DNA from: Pseudoalteromonas sp. XI10
GTDB lineage: Bacteria > Pseudomonadota > Gammaproteobacteria > Enterobacterales > Alteromonadaceae
Direction: 5' to 3'
Assembly: GCF_001469895.1 (NCBI RefSeq)
Contig: NZ_LOPY01000019.1
Span: 186,001-250,000 of the forward strand
Length of the DNA stretch: 64,000 nt
Shown here: piece by piece, positions 45,219-54,469 of the stretch
Numbering within the stretch: the stretch's first letter is position 1
Layout of the letters: every line of letters begins with the position of its first letter
Program-made: the position numbers and the translations under genes
Notes under the pieces: model-generated
The model's input: only the letters and a program-made list of their open reading frames with translations
Databases searched by the model: none
What the model was told of the DNA's origin: nothing

Positions 45219-45284
45219 AATAAATTTTTGTGTTGTTTTGTACCTACTTATTTAAATTAGTTATTAAGCAAATAGCTATTAGGA

Positions 45285-45737
45285 TTAGCAGGACTGTAGC
45301 TGTGTTTTTATTAAAAAACGTTTTAAGTCGTCTGGAATAGGCATTGGTTTGAAAGGGCTAACATTAATGCCGCCGGTATTACCGAGTGGGACCCAAACAC
45401 GCGAAAATACAATTGAAGCTGCAATGCGAGCAAACTGACTAATTATTTCCTTGGCATTATTGGTTTTAAAACCAATTTTACACATCCACCAATGTGAGTA
45501 AGTATGCGCAATGATATAGTTTTGACCCAGAATATGAGCCCGCTCTAAGTGATAAAAAGCCGTTGTGTAATCTGCTTTCTCATAACTAGATTTAGCCAAT
45601 ATCATTTCGGTGTTAAAGGCATTTTTGAGCTCAATATTCAGGGCGAATAGTATGTTTAGTAAAAGTTGTTTATTTGTAGTGCCGTTTGTACCAAAAGTAA
45701 ACACCTGAAATCGTGAAAAATAACGGTGACAAAGCAA
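45285..45737 (-). CDS. DUF3703 protein
   Basis: A DUF3703-family protein; the recognisable domain runs from about ELKNAFNTEM (near 45632) to the end. It has ADYTTAFYHLERAHILGQ, THSHWWM-like and VPLGNTGG with KPMPIPDDL, the family signature. The function is unknown; members often neighbour PepSY, haem-uptake or metal-uptake genes, as here. The start is uncertain: the ATG at 45737 overlaps the end of the PepSY gene by 68 bases, and no internal ATG precedes the domain. A rare CTG or ATA start near 45640 is possible. Confidence 0.72.
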   Translation of the reverse strand: MLCHRYFSRFQVFTFGTNGTTNKQLLLNILFALNIELKNAFNTEMILAKSSYEKADYTTAFYHLERAHILGQNYIIAHTYSHWWMCKIGFKTNNAKEIISQFARIAASIVFSRVWVPLGNTGGINVSPFKPMPIPDDLKRFLIKTQLQSC

Positions 45738-46743
45738 ATAGTAACCACAGTAGTTGCACTATAGGGCCTGCAAAATCACCAATATGAAACTTATATTTAA
45801 AGTTCCATGTTTGGGTGGTCCAAGAACTTTGGCTGGCATCATAGCTTGCAACAATATCTGCTGAATATGGGTTTGCCCATACCCAACTATAGGCATGGCT
45901 TTCACCCGGGTTCTCTATTCTAAAACCAATGTTATCAGTTGGCTTTTTCGGTAAATAAATTCTAAATAACTTACCCTTAGGAAATACAGTTTGTGCGTTA
46001 TCAAACGCTTTTTGAACTTGAAAAGGCGTATCTGCTAAAGGGGGAATAACGGCTGGTGGTTTTGGTCTATCTTCAACTGTGCCTTGCATCACAAATTCTA
46101 ATACGGCTTTGGTTTGTGGTTTCCAGTTAAACGCCATACCTGTGTAGGCAATTAAAATAAGTGGAATTAAAAAATACACACCCAGAACGGTATGCAGCTG
46201 ATACATCAACACTCTAAATTTAGCTTTACGCTTAATAGCCAAGCGCTTCATGCGATTTTTTGGTTTAACCCAAATATAAAAGCCGAGCAGAATTTCAATA
46301 ATAAGAATGAGTGCACACACCGAAACCCAATTTCTTAGCGGGCGGTTTTTATCGCCATCTTCATAAAGCAGCCAGCGGTGCAAAGCCATGGTAAAGCCAT
46401 AAATCGTACTGTAGTAATCGTACTCATGTAACACTTGACCATTGTATGGATTAACACTGACATAGCGGTTGTTTGCTAACTGTAATTGCCACGCAAGATC
46501 ACTGCGCTGCTCAGGCATTAACAGGGTAACCGGTTGTTTGGTTGAAGCTGAAACATGTTTTATGAGGCTATCAAAATCAAGTGCTGAAGCCGCTGGCGTT
46601 ACAGTCCATTTATCGCTTTGAGTAAGGTATTGAATATCTTTTGCGTAAATAAGCAACGCACCGGTCAAACTTAAACAAATTAAAAATAAACCACTTACTA
46701 AGGCAAGTAATAAATGCGTACGACGTAACCACAACTTCAACAA
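45670..46743 (-). CDS. PepSY-associated TM helix protein (ferric/haem uptake type)
   Basis: A 357-residue inner-membrane protein with four membrane helices: RRTHLLLALVSGLFLICLSLTGALL near the start and three more at about 135, 190 and 335. A PepSY-like periplasmic region lies between them. Conserved histidines in the helices (RRTHLL, MYQLHTVLG) suggest haem ligation, in line with predicted reductase roles beside TonB receptors. Role inferred from neighbours: reduction or handling of iron brought in by the receptor at 42991-45126. Confidence 0.85.
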   Translation of the reverse strand: MLKLWLRRTHLLLALVSGLFLICLSLTGALLIYAKDIQYLTQSDKWTVTPAASALDFDSLIKHVSASTKQPVTLLMPEQRSDLAWQLQLANNRYVSVNPYNGQVLHEYDYYSTIYGFTMALHRWLLYEDGDKNRPLRNWVSVCALILIIEILLGFYIWVKPKNRMKRLAIKRKAKFRVLMYQLHTVLGVYFLIPLILIAYTGMAFNWKPQTKAVLEFVMQGTVEDRPKPPAVIPPLADTPFQVQKAFDNAQTVFPKGKLFRIYLPKKPTDNIGFRIENPGESHAYSWVWANPYSADIVASYDASQSSWTTQTWNFKYKFHIGDFAGPIVQLLWLLFALSPLFFTISGVYFWYKRHYK

Positions 46744-46804
46744 GGTTAGTTCCTTCAGTTTGCTGTTAAAACAAAACTGAATGGTAAATGATAACGCGTA
46801 ACAT

Positions 46805-47665
46805 TTACACTAAAACTTGTTCTATGGTGCAGCTTTCAATTGCAAAGTTATCATGTAAAAAGTGACGTATTTCATCGTTATTGATGTTGTGCTTGGCACT
46901 AAACTTGAGCTCGCAATGAACGTGATGATCATCTACCTGCCATGTTTTGAGGTAATCAACATCAGTGATTGCAAATTGGGTTTTAAGCTCAGTAATAGCT
47001 GCTGTTAAGGCAAAATTATCAGGGGCTGCCTGCATCAAAATTTTACTGCTCGCTATTAACAACAAAACACCATGGTAAATGACATACAATGAGATCAGCA
47101 TAGTGGCAATTAAATCAACAATATACCATTGATAAAGAATGATTAAGGTACCCGCTAAGATCACCACCACAGAAGCTAATGCATCAGACACATTATGTAT
47201 AAACGCAGCACGAATATTCATACTGTCTTTTGCGCCTGCTTTGTAAGTTAAAAGGGCGGTGACTAGGTCAACAACCAGTGCAAACCCTGCAACCCAAATG
47301 ATGATCCAGCCATCAATGGGCTCAGGGTTTAAATAGTTGGAGATGGCTTCAATAATTAGGTAACCACCAATCACAATTAAACTTAAGCTGTTAAATAGGG
47401 TTGCTAAGATTTCAGCGCGTTTGTAGCCGTATTGATAACGATCGTTGGCAGGTTTGGCGCCAATTTTTCGGGCAATTAGGGCAATGAATAACGACGAGGC
47501 ATCACTTAAATTATGCAGTGCATCAGCAATTAACGATAAGCTGCCAGAAACAAGGCCGCCAATCACCTGAGCGACAGTTAATAACACATTGATTGCAACT
47601 GCCAGCATGAGTTGGCGGGTGCTTTGGTTATTTGTATCGTGATGATGATGGTGTCCGTGTCCCAT
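46805..47665 (-). CDS. Cation diffusion facilitator metal exporter (CzcD/ZitB-like)
   Basis: A 286-residue CDF transporter that exchanges divalent metal (usually zinc) for protons at the inner membrane. A His-rich N terminus (GHGHHHHHD) is followed by six helices with transport-site motifs DALHNLSDA (helix 2) and HNVSDALAS (helix 5). A cytoplasmic C-terminal domain is present. It is divergent from an HME-RND metal efflux cluster, and the space between has a palindrome that may be a shared operator. Confidence 0.92.
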   Translation of the reverse strand: MGHGHHHHHDTNNQSTRQLMLAVAINVLLTVAQVIGGLVSGSLSLIADALHNLSDASSLFIALIARKIGAKPANDRYQYGYKRAEILATLFNSLSLIVIGGYLIIEAISNYLNPEPIDGWIIIWVAGFALVVDLVTALLTYKAGAKDSMNIRAAFIHNVSDALASVVVILAGTLIILYQWYIVDLIATMLISLYVIYHGVLLLIASSKILMQAAPDNFALTAAITELKTQFAITDVDYLKTWQVDDHHVHCELKFSAKHNINNDEIRHFLHDNFAIESCTIEQVLV

Positions 47666-47698
47666 AAAAATACCGAGTTATTGATTTGCTTTATTTTT

Positions 47699-47719
47699 AT
47701 ACCATGCGTGCCGTGGTAT
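47699..47719. promoter_or_regulatory. Palindrome between divergent metal-efflux genes
   Basis: ATACCATG and CGTGGTAT form an imperfect inverted repeat (one wobble pair) with a five-base centre, 34 bases from the CDF start and 116 from the 47835 gene. It is a candidate operator; it matches no metal-regulator site that I can name with confidence. Confidence 0.4.
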
Positions 47720-47834
47720 TGAAATGTTTGTAATGATTTGTTCGTGTGCGGATTATAATTTACTGTTCAAATGCGGGTGGATTTGTTAATTTATCGCCGT
47801 TGTACCATTTTTAGTTCTAATTTTTAGGCTCAAT

Positions 47835-48212
47835 GTGAAAGCTGCATTTATTATTTTGATTAGCGTATTATTGCTCCAGCCATTGCTGGATAGCTTTGAT
47901 GTGGCCGATCATAATGCTGCGTTTAATCACACCTCGGTACTGCTATCAGAAGAAATTGACCTTGAAGCCCATTGCGCAGCCAATGGCGATCACCTGTTAC
48001 ATCAATCAGAGCATGCCGAGCTTAGCAAACAGTTGTCTGACTCAGCCGAAAAAGGCCATTGTCATGTTTGTCACAGCCCAGCGTTTGTCGATTCGCTGCA
48101 ATTGTCTGAACCTACTGATATCTACTTTACTAAAATTGAATCACTTGATTTCAACTTCAAATCGGCTGACTTAGCACCGCTTCATCGCCCACCTATTTCA
48201 GCTCTTACTTAA
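47835..48212 (+). CDS. His/Cys-rich secreted protein heading the metal efflux operon
   Basis: A 125-residue protein with a hydrophobic N terminus (about 3-17). The mature part has many histidines and a CHVCHS motif (near 76-81), plus AHCAANGDHLLHQSEHAEL, which look suited to bind metal ions. The start is GTG with AGG eight bases upstream. It precedes the adaptor and pump genes by 56 bases in the same direction; similar small periplasmic proteins head czc/cus-type operons. Not assigned to a named family. Confidence 0.7.
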   Translation: MKAAFIILISVLLLQPLLDSFDVADHNAAFNHTSVLLSEEIDLEAHCAANGDHLLHQSEHAELSKQLSDSAEKGHCHVCHSPAFVDSLQLSEPTDIYFTKIESLDFNFKSADLAPLHRPPISALT

Positions 48213-48268
48213 TCAAAAACCCTTTTTAGATTTTTTGGGCTTAGCCCATTTTAAGTAAGAGACACTCT

Positions 48269-49396
48269 ATGTATTTAAGAAATTTTATGCGTTACGCATT
48301 GCTGTGCGTATGCTATATGACCGTGACAAATATTTATGCGACAGAACAAGCGCATAATCATCAAGAAAATGAGCAAGCTGAACATGCTAATGAAGTCAGT
48401 TTAACTGAGCAGCAACAGCAACTCGCTAATATCGAGGTTGAGCGCCTTGTACTGAAAAAACACAAGCAAACCTTGTATGCACCGGGCGAAATTAAAGCCA
48501 ATGGCTATGCCAGTTATGTGGTGTCACCGCGTGTTGATTCTATCGTTGTAAAACGCCATGCCTTATTAGGGCAGCATGTAAATAAAGGAGACTCTTTAGT
48601 CACTTTATTTAGTGGCGAAGTAGCCAGCCAGCAAACTGAATTTAGATTAGCAGAAGCCGAGTGGCAACGCGTTACTAAAATGACCCCGGGCACAGTCAGC
48701 GAAAAGCAAATCTTAACTGCCAAAGCCGAGTATGAAGTGGCTTATAGCCGGTTAGTTGCCTTTGGTTTATCAAAACAAGCTATTGCACAAACACTCACCA
48801 TAAGCCCAGAAAAACTCGGTGAATACACCTTGTTTGCACAAACATCGGGAGCTGTTTTAACCGATAACTTTGCTCAAGGTCAGCGAGTTGATTCGGGGAT
48901 TGAGCTAATGCTAATAGCCGATGAATCTGCACTTTGGGTTGCTGCTCAGCTTTCAGCTAATCAAGACCGTACTATCAGTAATGGCTCTACGGCGCTGTTG
49001 GAAGTTAACGGCAATCGCTATCAAGCAAGGGTTATTCAAGAAGCACATACCATTGATGAACAAACACGTTCACGAACTGTTAGGCTCGAGGTAAAAAACA
49101 CGCAGCATAGTTTGCACCCCGGCATGTTTGCCGATGTGTACTTTCATTTTGAAACCGATCAAGTGGTACTTGCCGTACCTGAAAATGCATTAACACGCAG
49201 TGCAGATGGTGACTGGCAGTTATTTGTCGTTGATGACGATGGCGGCTTTGCTGCCCAAGAAGTAACCCTTGGCAGAAGTTTTGGTGATTATCGTGAAGTA
49301 TTAGGTATTAAAGCCGGGCTTGAAGTTGTCACCCAAGGTGCTTTTTTTATTGCATCACAGCTAGCTAAAGGCGGATTTGATCCGCATAACCACTAG
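48269..49396 (+). CDS. HME-RND efflux periplasmic adaptor (CzcB/CusB-like)
   Basis: A 375-residue membrane-fusion protein. Signal peptide about 1-25, a His/Glu-rich linker (HNHQENEQAEHANE), then the adaptor folds: lipoyl half-motifs around 80-115 and 190-205 (SGAVLTDNFAQGQRV), a helical hairpin between, and the beta-barrel GMFADVYFHFE. It links the inner-membrane pump, encoded nine bases downstream, to an outer-membrane channel that is not present in this window. Confidence 0.92.
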   Translation: MYLRNFMRYALLCVCYMTVTNIYATEQAHNHQENEQAEHANEVSLTEQQQQLANIEVERLVLKKHKQTLYAPGEIKANGYASYVVSPRVDSIVVKRHALLGQHVNKGDSLVTLFSGEVASQQTEFRLAEAEWQRVTKMTPGTVSEKQILTAKAEYEVAYSRLVAFGLSKQAIAQTLTISPEKLGEYTLFAQTSGAVLTDNFAQGQRVDSGIELMLIADESALWVAAQLSANQDRTISNGSTALLEVNGNRYQARVIQEAHTIDEQTRSRTVRLEVKNTQHSLHPGMFADVYFHFETDQVVLAVPENALTRSADGDWQLFVVDDDGGFAAQEVTLGRSFGDYREVLGIKAGLEVVTQGAFFIASQLAKGGFDPHNH

Positions 49397-49405
49397 AGGT
49401 GACGC

Positions 49406-52400
49406 ATGTTTAATTTATTAATTGAGGCGGTGATAAAGAACCGTCTACTGGTGGTATTGGCCTTACTTGCAGCGATTGTAGTGAGTGCATTTATGATCCC
49501 AAAACTTAATTTAGATGCTTTTCCTGATGTGACGAATGTTCAAGTGGCGGTGAATACCGAAGCACCAGGGCTTGCGGCTGAAGAAGTAGAGCAACTGATC
49601 ACATACCCAATAGAAGCAGTTATGTATGCTCTTCCCGATGTAGAGCAGGTACGTTCTATTTCTAAAACGGGGTTATCGGGTGTCACTGTGGTATTTAAAG
49701 AAGGTGTTGATATTTACTTTGCTAGGCAACTGGTTTTTGAGCGTTTGCAGTCTGCTAAAGAATTGATCCCAGATGGTGTGGGTATGCCAACCATGGGCCC
49801 TAATACATCAGGGCTTGGACAAGTCTATCAGTATTTACTTGAAGCAAAGCCAGATGCCAACATTGATAGCATGGCACTGCGTAGCTTAAATGATTGGGTG
49901 GTTAAATTACTTATATTACCTATTGATGGTGTGACCGATATTCTGTCTTTTGGCGGTGAGGTTAAGCAGTATCAAGTGAACATAAACCCCAATAAATTAC
50001 TTGCTTATGACTTAACACAGCAAGATGTTAGTGACGCTCTAGATGCTAACAACAGTAATGTGGGTGGCTGGTACATGAACCGTGGCCAAGAGCAGCTTGT
50101 TATTCGTGGTACAGGTTGGTTTACCCCAGGCGACAAAGGGCTTGCTGAGATTGCGCAAACGCCTATCAAAACCATTGATGGTACGGTCGTTAAAGTGGCC
50201 GATATTGCGAATGTTGAGCTTGGCAGTGAAATTCGCCAAGGCGCTGTCACCTTGTCTAAACGTGATGAACAAGGCGAAATAGTCAATCGTGGTGAAGTGG
50301 TGACTGGTATCGTGCTGAAAAGAATGGGGGCAAATACCAAGCAAACGATTGATGGCATTAACGCGCGTATCGAGATGATAAATCAAGCACTGCCAAAAGG
50401 GGTTGAATTTAAAGCCATTTACGACCAAGCAGAACTTATTAGCCAAGCGGTACAAACGGTTATTGACGCACTGCTTTTAGCTTTTGTGTTTATTATCATT
50501 GTATTAGCGCTATTTTTGTTAGATTTAAGAGCAACATTTTTGGTGTTGTTGTCGATCCCTATTTCGATTGGTTTAGCACTGAGTGTAATGGCATCGCTTG
50601 GCTTGTCGGCAAACTTAATGTCGTTGGGTGGGATTGCTGTTGCCATTGGTATGCTGGTAGATGGCTCAGTTGTGATGGTTGAGAATGTATTTAGGCACCT
50701 AGGGCTTAAGCATAATCAACATAAGCCTTCTTCGCAGCTGGTGGCTATTGCTGCAAAAGAAGTGGCACGGCCTATCTTTTTTGCCTCTTTGATTATTCTA
50801 ACGGTATTTTTACCGCTGTTTAGCTTTGAAGGCGTTGAGGCGAAGTTATTTCAGCCAATGGCAGTGAGTATTATGCTTGCGATTATTAGCGCTGTGATAG
50901 TTGCCTTGGTTGTGGTGCCTGCTCTGTGCGTGTACTTATTTGCCAAGGGCGTGACAGTAAAGCAAAGTATTTTGTTAAAACCTATCGATATGCTTTATCA
51001 ACGGGCTTTACAAAAAGCATTGCAGGCCAAACGCAGCGTTTTAGCTATAGCAGGGTTATTGTTGATTGTAGCGGCCGTTATGCTACCTAGGATGGGCACT
51101 GAATTTGTGCCAGAGCTTGAAGAAGGCACTATTAACCTACGTGTGACACTTGCTCCATCAGCAAGTCTCGATACGGCAATCTCAGTGGCGCCTAAGCTTG
51201 AAGCCATGTTGCTTGAATTTAGTGAGGTAGAATATGCGCTTAGCCGAATCGGTAGGGCTGAAGTGGGGGGAGATCCTGAACCAGTTAACAACATTGAAAT
51301 CTATTTAGGCTTAAAACCTCATGCGCAATGGGTAAACGCGAAAACGCGGGTCGAATTACAGCAACTAATGGAAGCCAAGCTTGAGCAGTTTCCAGGGCTT
51401 TTGTTTAACTTTTCACAGCCTATAGCAACCCGAGTAGATGAGCTTTTATCGGGTGTTAAAGCGCAATTGGCAATAAAATTATTTGGTAGTGACCTAGGCG
51501 TTTTAACTGAAAAAGGCCAACAAATTGAGCAGTTAGTTCAGCAAATACCTGGTGCTAAAGATGTCGCGATGGAGCAAATAGGCGGTGAAGCACAGCTGAT
51601 AGTTAAACCTAACCGTTTAGCATTGTCGCGCTTTGGCTTATCGGTGGCTGATTTAATGGATGTAGTTCAGCACGGTATTGGCGGGCAATCTGCAGGGCAA
51701 ATCATCAATGCCAATGAGCGCTATGATATTTATGTGCGTATAGCAAAAAGCTTTCGGCAAAACCCAAATGTGATTGCTGATCTTCGACTGCAAACCCCAA
51801 CGGGTGCCATTGTAAGGGTGGGGGATGTAGCCGATGTACAAATAGAGTCTGGCGCTCCGCAAGTTCGTCGCGATGATGTCCAAAGGCGGGTGGTTATTCA
51901 AGCGAATGTGCAGGGGCGAGATATGGGCTCTGTAGTTGCAGATATTCGCGCTGCCGTTGCCGATAAAATGCAGTTACCTAGTGGTTACAGTGTGGCGATT
52001 GGCGGTCAGTTCGAAAACCAACAACGGGCACAAAAGCGGCTTATGATAGTAGTGCCATTGGCCTTGTTACTGATTGCGTTATTGCTTTATTTTGCTTTTA
52101 GTAACCTATCGCAAGTGGTACTTATTCTTGTCAATGTTCCCTTGGCTGTAATTGGTGGGGTGATTGCATTATATGTATCTGGGCAATACTTATCTGTACC
52201 TAGTTCTGTAGGATTTATCACGCTATTTGGCGTGGCGGTCTTGAATGGTGTGGTGATGGTCGAAAGCATTAATCAACGGATTAGTGCAGGAGATAGCAAA
52301 GATAAAGCAGTATTTGAAGGCGCTGTTTCAAGACTAAGACCCGTACTGATGACCGCACTTACCTCAATGCTTGGACTAATTCCAATGCTCCTAAGCACAG

Positions 52401-52516
52401 GAATAGGAGCCGAAATACAAAAGCCCCTTGCAACGGTTATTGTTGGCGGCTTGGTCAGTGCAACCTTCTTAACTTTATTTGTACTTCCGGTACTTTATAA
52501 GTCGATGAGTAAATAA
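49406..52516 (+). CDS. HME-RND heavy-metal efflux pump (CzcA/CusA family)
   Basis: A 1036-residue proton-driven exporter with twelve membrane helices and two large periplasmic loops (FPDVTNVQVAVNTEAPGLAAEEVEQ; GTEFVPELEEGT). The TM4 relay reads AIGMLVDGSVVMVEN: the last Asp and Glu are kept but the first Asp of Zn/Co/Cd pumps (DFG) is Ala. The CusA methionines are missing (the loop reads RVDELLSGVKA, Glu in place of Met), so a Cu/Ag pump is unlikely and a divalent cation is favoured. A terminator follows; no czcC-like gene is present. Confidence 0.92.
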   Translation: MFNLLIEAVIKNRLLVVLALLAAIVVSAFMIPKLNLDAFPDVTNVQVAVNTEAPGLAAEEVEQLITYPIEAVMYALPDVEQVRSISKTGLSGVTVVFKEGVDIYFARQLVFERLQSAKELIPDGVGMPTMGPNTSGLGQVYQYLLEAKPDANIDSMALRSLNDWVVKLLILPIDGVTDILSFGGEVKQYQVNINPNKLLAYDLTQQDVSDALDANNSNVGGWYMNRGQEQLVIRGTGWFTPGDKGLAEIAQTPIKTIDGTVVKVADIANVELGSEIRQGAVTLSKRDEQGEIVNRGEVVTGIVLKRMGANTKQTIDGINARIEMINQALPKGVEFKAIYDQAELISQAVQTVIDALLLAFVFIIIVLALFLLDLRATFLVLLSIPISIGLALSVMASLGLSANLMSLGGIAVAIGMLVDGSVVMVENVFRHLGLKHNQHKPSSQLVAIAAKEVARPIFFASLIILTVFLPLFSFEGVEAKLFQPMAVSIMLAIISAVIVALVVVPALCVYLFAKGVTVKQSILLKPIDMLYQRALQKALQAKRSVLAIAGLLLIVAAVMLPRMGTEFVPELEEGTINLRVTLAPSASLDTAISVAPKLEAMLLEFSEVEYALSRIGRAEVGGDPEPVNNIEIYLGLKPHAQWVNAKTRVELQQLMEAKLEQFPGLLFNFSQPIATRVDELLSGVKAQLAIKLFGSDLGVLTEKGQQIEQLVQQIPGAKDVAMEQIGGEAQLIVKPNRLALSRFGLSVADLMDVVQHGIGGQSAGQIINANERYDIYVRIAKSFRQNPNVIADLRLQTPTGAIVRVGDVADVQIESGAPQVRRDDVQRRVVIQANVQGRDMGSVVADIRAAVADKMQLPSGYSVAIGGQFENQQRAQKRLMIVVPLALLLIALLLYFAFSNLSQVVLILVNVPLAVIGGVIALYVSGQYLSVPSSVGFITLFGVAVLNGVVMVESINQRISAGDSKDKAVFEGAVSRLRPVLMTALTSMLGLIPMLLSTGIGAEIQKPLATVIVGGLVSATFLTLFVLPVLYKSMSK

Positions 52517-52524
52517 AGCATAAT

Positions 52525-52551
52525 GGGGCTAAGTTTTAGTAGCCCCTTTTT
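52525..52551 (+). terminator. Rho-independent terminator after the RND pump
   Basis: GGGGCTA pairs with TAGCCCC around an AGTTTTAG loop, followed by a T-run. Confidence 0.9.
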
Positions 52552-52641
52552 AATGCCGTGTATTTCTGTAAAGGGCGTTTACACCATGCTAAAGCCCTTA
52601 TAAACTGGGCGTTACAATAATGATGTAAAAAGGAATACAGA

Positions 52642-53127
52642 GTGAGTAACGCAATTACAATTCGTCCGGCAGTCGCGAGTGATGCTGCAACAATCCTACA
52701 TTTTATTACCGAACTTGCTATTTACGAAAAAGAACCCGACGCAGTTAAAACAGACGAGCAAGCTATTTTAAAAACGTTGTTCAGTGAAGGCGCAACGGCG
52801 CATAGTGTCATTTGTTTAGAGGGCGATACACCAATTGGCTTTGCTGTGTATTTTTATAATTACTCAACCTGGCTTGGTAAAAATGGTTTGTATTTAGAAG
52901 ATCTTTACGTCAGTGCTGATAGCCGTGGTAAAGGCGCTGGTAAGCAAATTATGCAATATCTTGCTAAGCAAGCACTCGAAAAAGACTGTGGTCGTTTTGA
53001 GTGGGTGGTACTAGATTGGAATAAACCAGCCATTGATTTTTACGACAGCATAGGTGCTAAACCGCAAAACGAATGGATTATTTACCGCCTGACAGGCCAA
53101 GAGCTTATCGACTTTGCGCATCAATAA
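52642..53127 (+). CDS. GNAT-family N-acetyltransferase (SAT-like)
   Basis: A 161-residue acetyltransferase with the order typical of diamine/thialysine acetyltransferases: TIRPAVASDAATILHFITELAIYEKEP, LYLEDLYVSADSRGKGAGKQIM (acetyl-CoA loop) and EWVVLDWNKPAIDFYDSIGA. The substrate is likely a polyamine or other small amine (family inference). The start is GTG with AAAAGGAAT upstream. It stands alone after the pump terminator. Confidence 0.9.
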   Translation: MSNAITIRPAVASDAATILHFITELAIYEKEPDAVKTDEQAILKTLFSEGATAHSVICLEGDTPIGFAVYFYNYSTWLGKNGLYLEDLYVSADSRGKGAGKQIMQYLAKQALEKDCGRFEWVVLDWNKPAIDFYDSIGAKPQNEWIIYRLTGQELIDFAHQ

Positions 53128-53248
53128 GTAATGTTGATATATCTTAAATTAGCAAATAACAACATAAATAAAAATCATTTGCATTTGATCTTTTCTGTGT
53201 GTAGTTTAAATACACATAGAATGATTGGTATAAGTGCAGGTGATTTTT

Positions 53249-53755
53249 ATGACTCAAACAACACGCCACACACCGTTAACTTCGAACGCCATTGATGACG
53301 CGCTTGCCCCTTGGCAAAGTGCAATTTATCAAGGCAACTTAGCATTTGAATCTGGCGAGCTTATTACTGCGCGTGATCATTACACGGTTGCGAGTAGCTG
53401 CGCCGAAACACTACTCGCACAGTTTTATAATATTCCAATCAACCAGTCGGTAACTCGCTCGTTAGAGCATTGTATTGCAGCATTTGTTGTTGCCACTTTG
53501 AATCTTGCCGACACCTTTAAAGTAATGCAAAAACCCGATAAAGCCTGCACCTGGCTTTGTCATGCTCATCAACGATTAAGCGTGCTATTAAATCACCCAG
53601 AGCAGCAAGTTCGCACCTTGGTGCTGCACCATCATCATAAAACCTATTATGAGCTGGTTAAGTTTGCGAGCATGGCATCGGCATTTCCAACACTAATTAA
53701 CCGAATCAACCAGCTATTAGCTGACCATCCCCATAAAACGCAGTTATTACATTAA
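53249..53755 (+). CDS. Hypothetical TPR-like protein beside sodA
   Basis: A 168-residue soluble helical protein with a tetratricopeptide-like look (ALAPWQSAIYQGNLAFESGELITARDHY as two helices). It has a His-rich stretch (VLHHHHKTYYEL) and several Cys. Not recognised as a named family with certainty. An AGGTGA site precedes the ATG at 53249. It lies 15 bases before sodA and so is probably co-transcribed; the His-rich segment might bind a metal (speculative). Confidence 0.65.
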   Translation: MTQTTRHTPLTSNAIDDALAPWQSAIYQGNLAFESGELITARDHYTVASSCAETLLAQFYNIPINQSVTRSLEHCIAAFVVATLNLADTFKVMQKPDKACTWLCHAHQRLSVLLNHPEQQVRTLVLHHHHKTYYELVKFASMASAFPTLINRINQLLADHPHKTQLLH

Positions 53756-53770
53756 CGATAAGGAATCAGT

Positions 53771-54382
53771 ATGCCTTTTACATTACCCGATTTAGCTTAT
53801 GACTATGATGCACTTGAACCGCACATTGATGCGAAAACCATGGAAATACATCACACCTTGCATCATCAAACCTATATCAATAAAGCGAATGCTGCACTAG
53901 AGGGTAGCCATTACTCTGAGCAAGATGCTGAAACATTACTACGCACTATTTCATCAATGCCTGAGTCTTTACAAAAAGCAGTACAAGAGCATGTGGGTGG
54001 CCATCATAATCACTCATTATTTTGGCAAGTTATGTCACCTAATGGCGGCGGTACGCCAAGTGCAGAATTAAACACCGCCATTGTTGATACATTTGGCAGC
54101 TTTGACGCATTTAAAGAGCAATTTACTAATGCCGCGGTAAGCCGTTTTGGCAGTGGTTGGGCTTGGTTATGTGTCGATGAAAATAACCAATTGGTCGTTG
54201 AAAGTAGCCTTAATCAAGATAGCCCACTGATGCATAATCATACGCCTATTTTAGGGCTTGATGTGTGGGAGCATGCGTATTACTTGAAGTATCAAAATCG
54301 TCGCCCTGAATATATTGCGGCATTTTACGAAGTGATCAATTGGCCGGAAGTTGAGCGCCGATATTTAGCTGCAGTTAAATAG
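53771..54382 (+). CDS. sodA: Superoxide dismutase, Mn type
   Basis: A 203-residue cytoplasmic Fe/Mn-family dismutase. Metal ligands are H27 in MEIHHTLHH, a second His in [10 protein letters not shown] (about 75-84), and D and H in [21 protein letters not shown]. The Mn-type signature GGHxNHSxFW is present instead of the Fe-type AAQVWNHTFYW. AAGGAATC precedes the ATG. Its only close neighbour is the 53249-53755 gene. Confidence 0.95.
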   Translation: MPFTLPDLAYDYDALEPHIDAKTMEIHHTLHHQTYINKANAALEGSHYSEQDAETLLRTISSMPESLQKAVQEHVGGHHNHSLFWQVMSPNGGGTPSAELNTAIVDTFGSFDAFKEQFTNAAVSRFGSGWAWLCVDENNQLVVESSLNQDSPLMHNHTPILGLDVWEHAYYLKYQNRRPEYIAAFYEVINWPEVERRYLAAVK

Positions 54383-54469
54383 CTGTTTAAATAGTTAAGG
54401 TCCGAAACTGGCTAGTCAAAAAATAATATTCAGTTAAGCTAACGGTATTAGCGTGTAACGAGAAGAATT

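Noticed and set aside
45285..45737. DUF3703 frame as a frameshifted C-terminal part of the PepSY protein
   Set aside because: The PepSY protein ends normally with a basic tail (WYKRHYK), and the DUF3703 domain is complete on its own.
49406..52516. Copper/silver (CusA) assignment of the RND pump
   Set aside because: The conserved substrate methionines are replaced (RVDELLSGVKA), so only the Ala in TM4 points to the CusA side.
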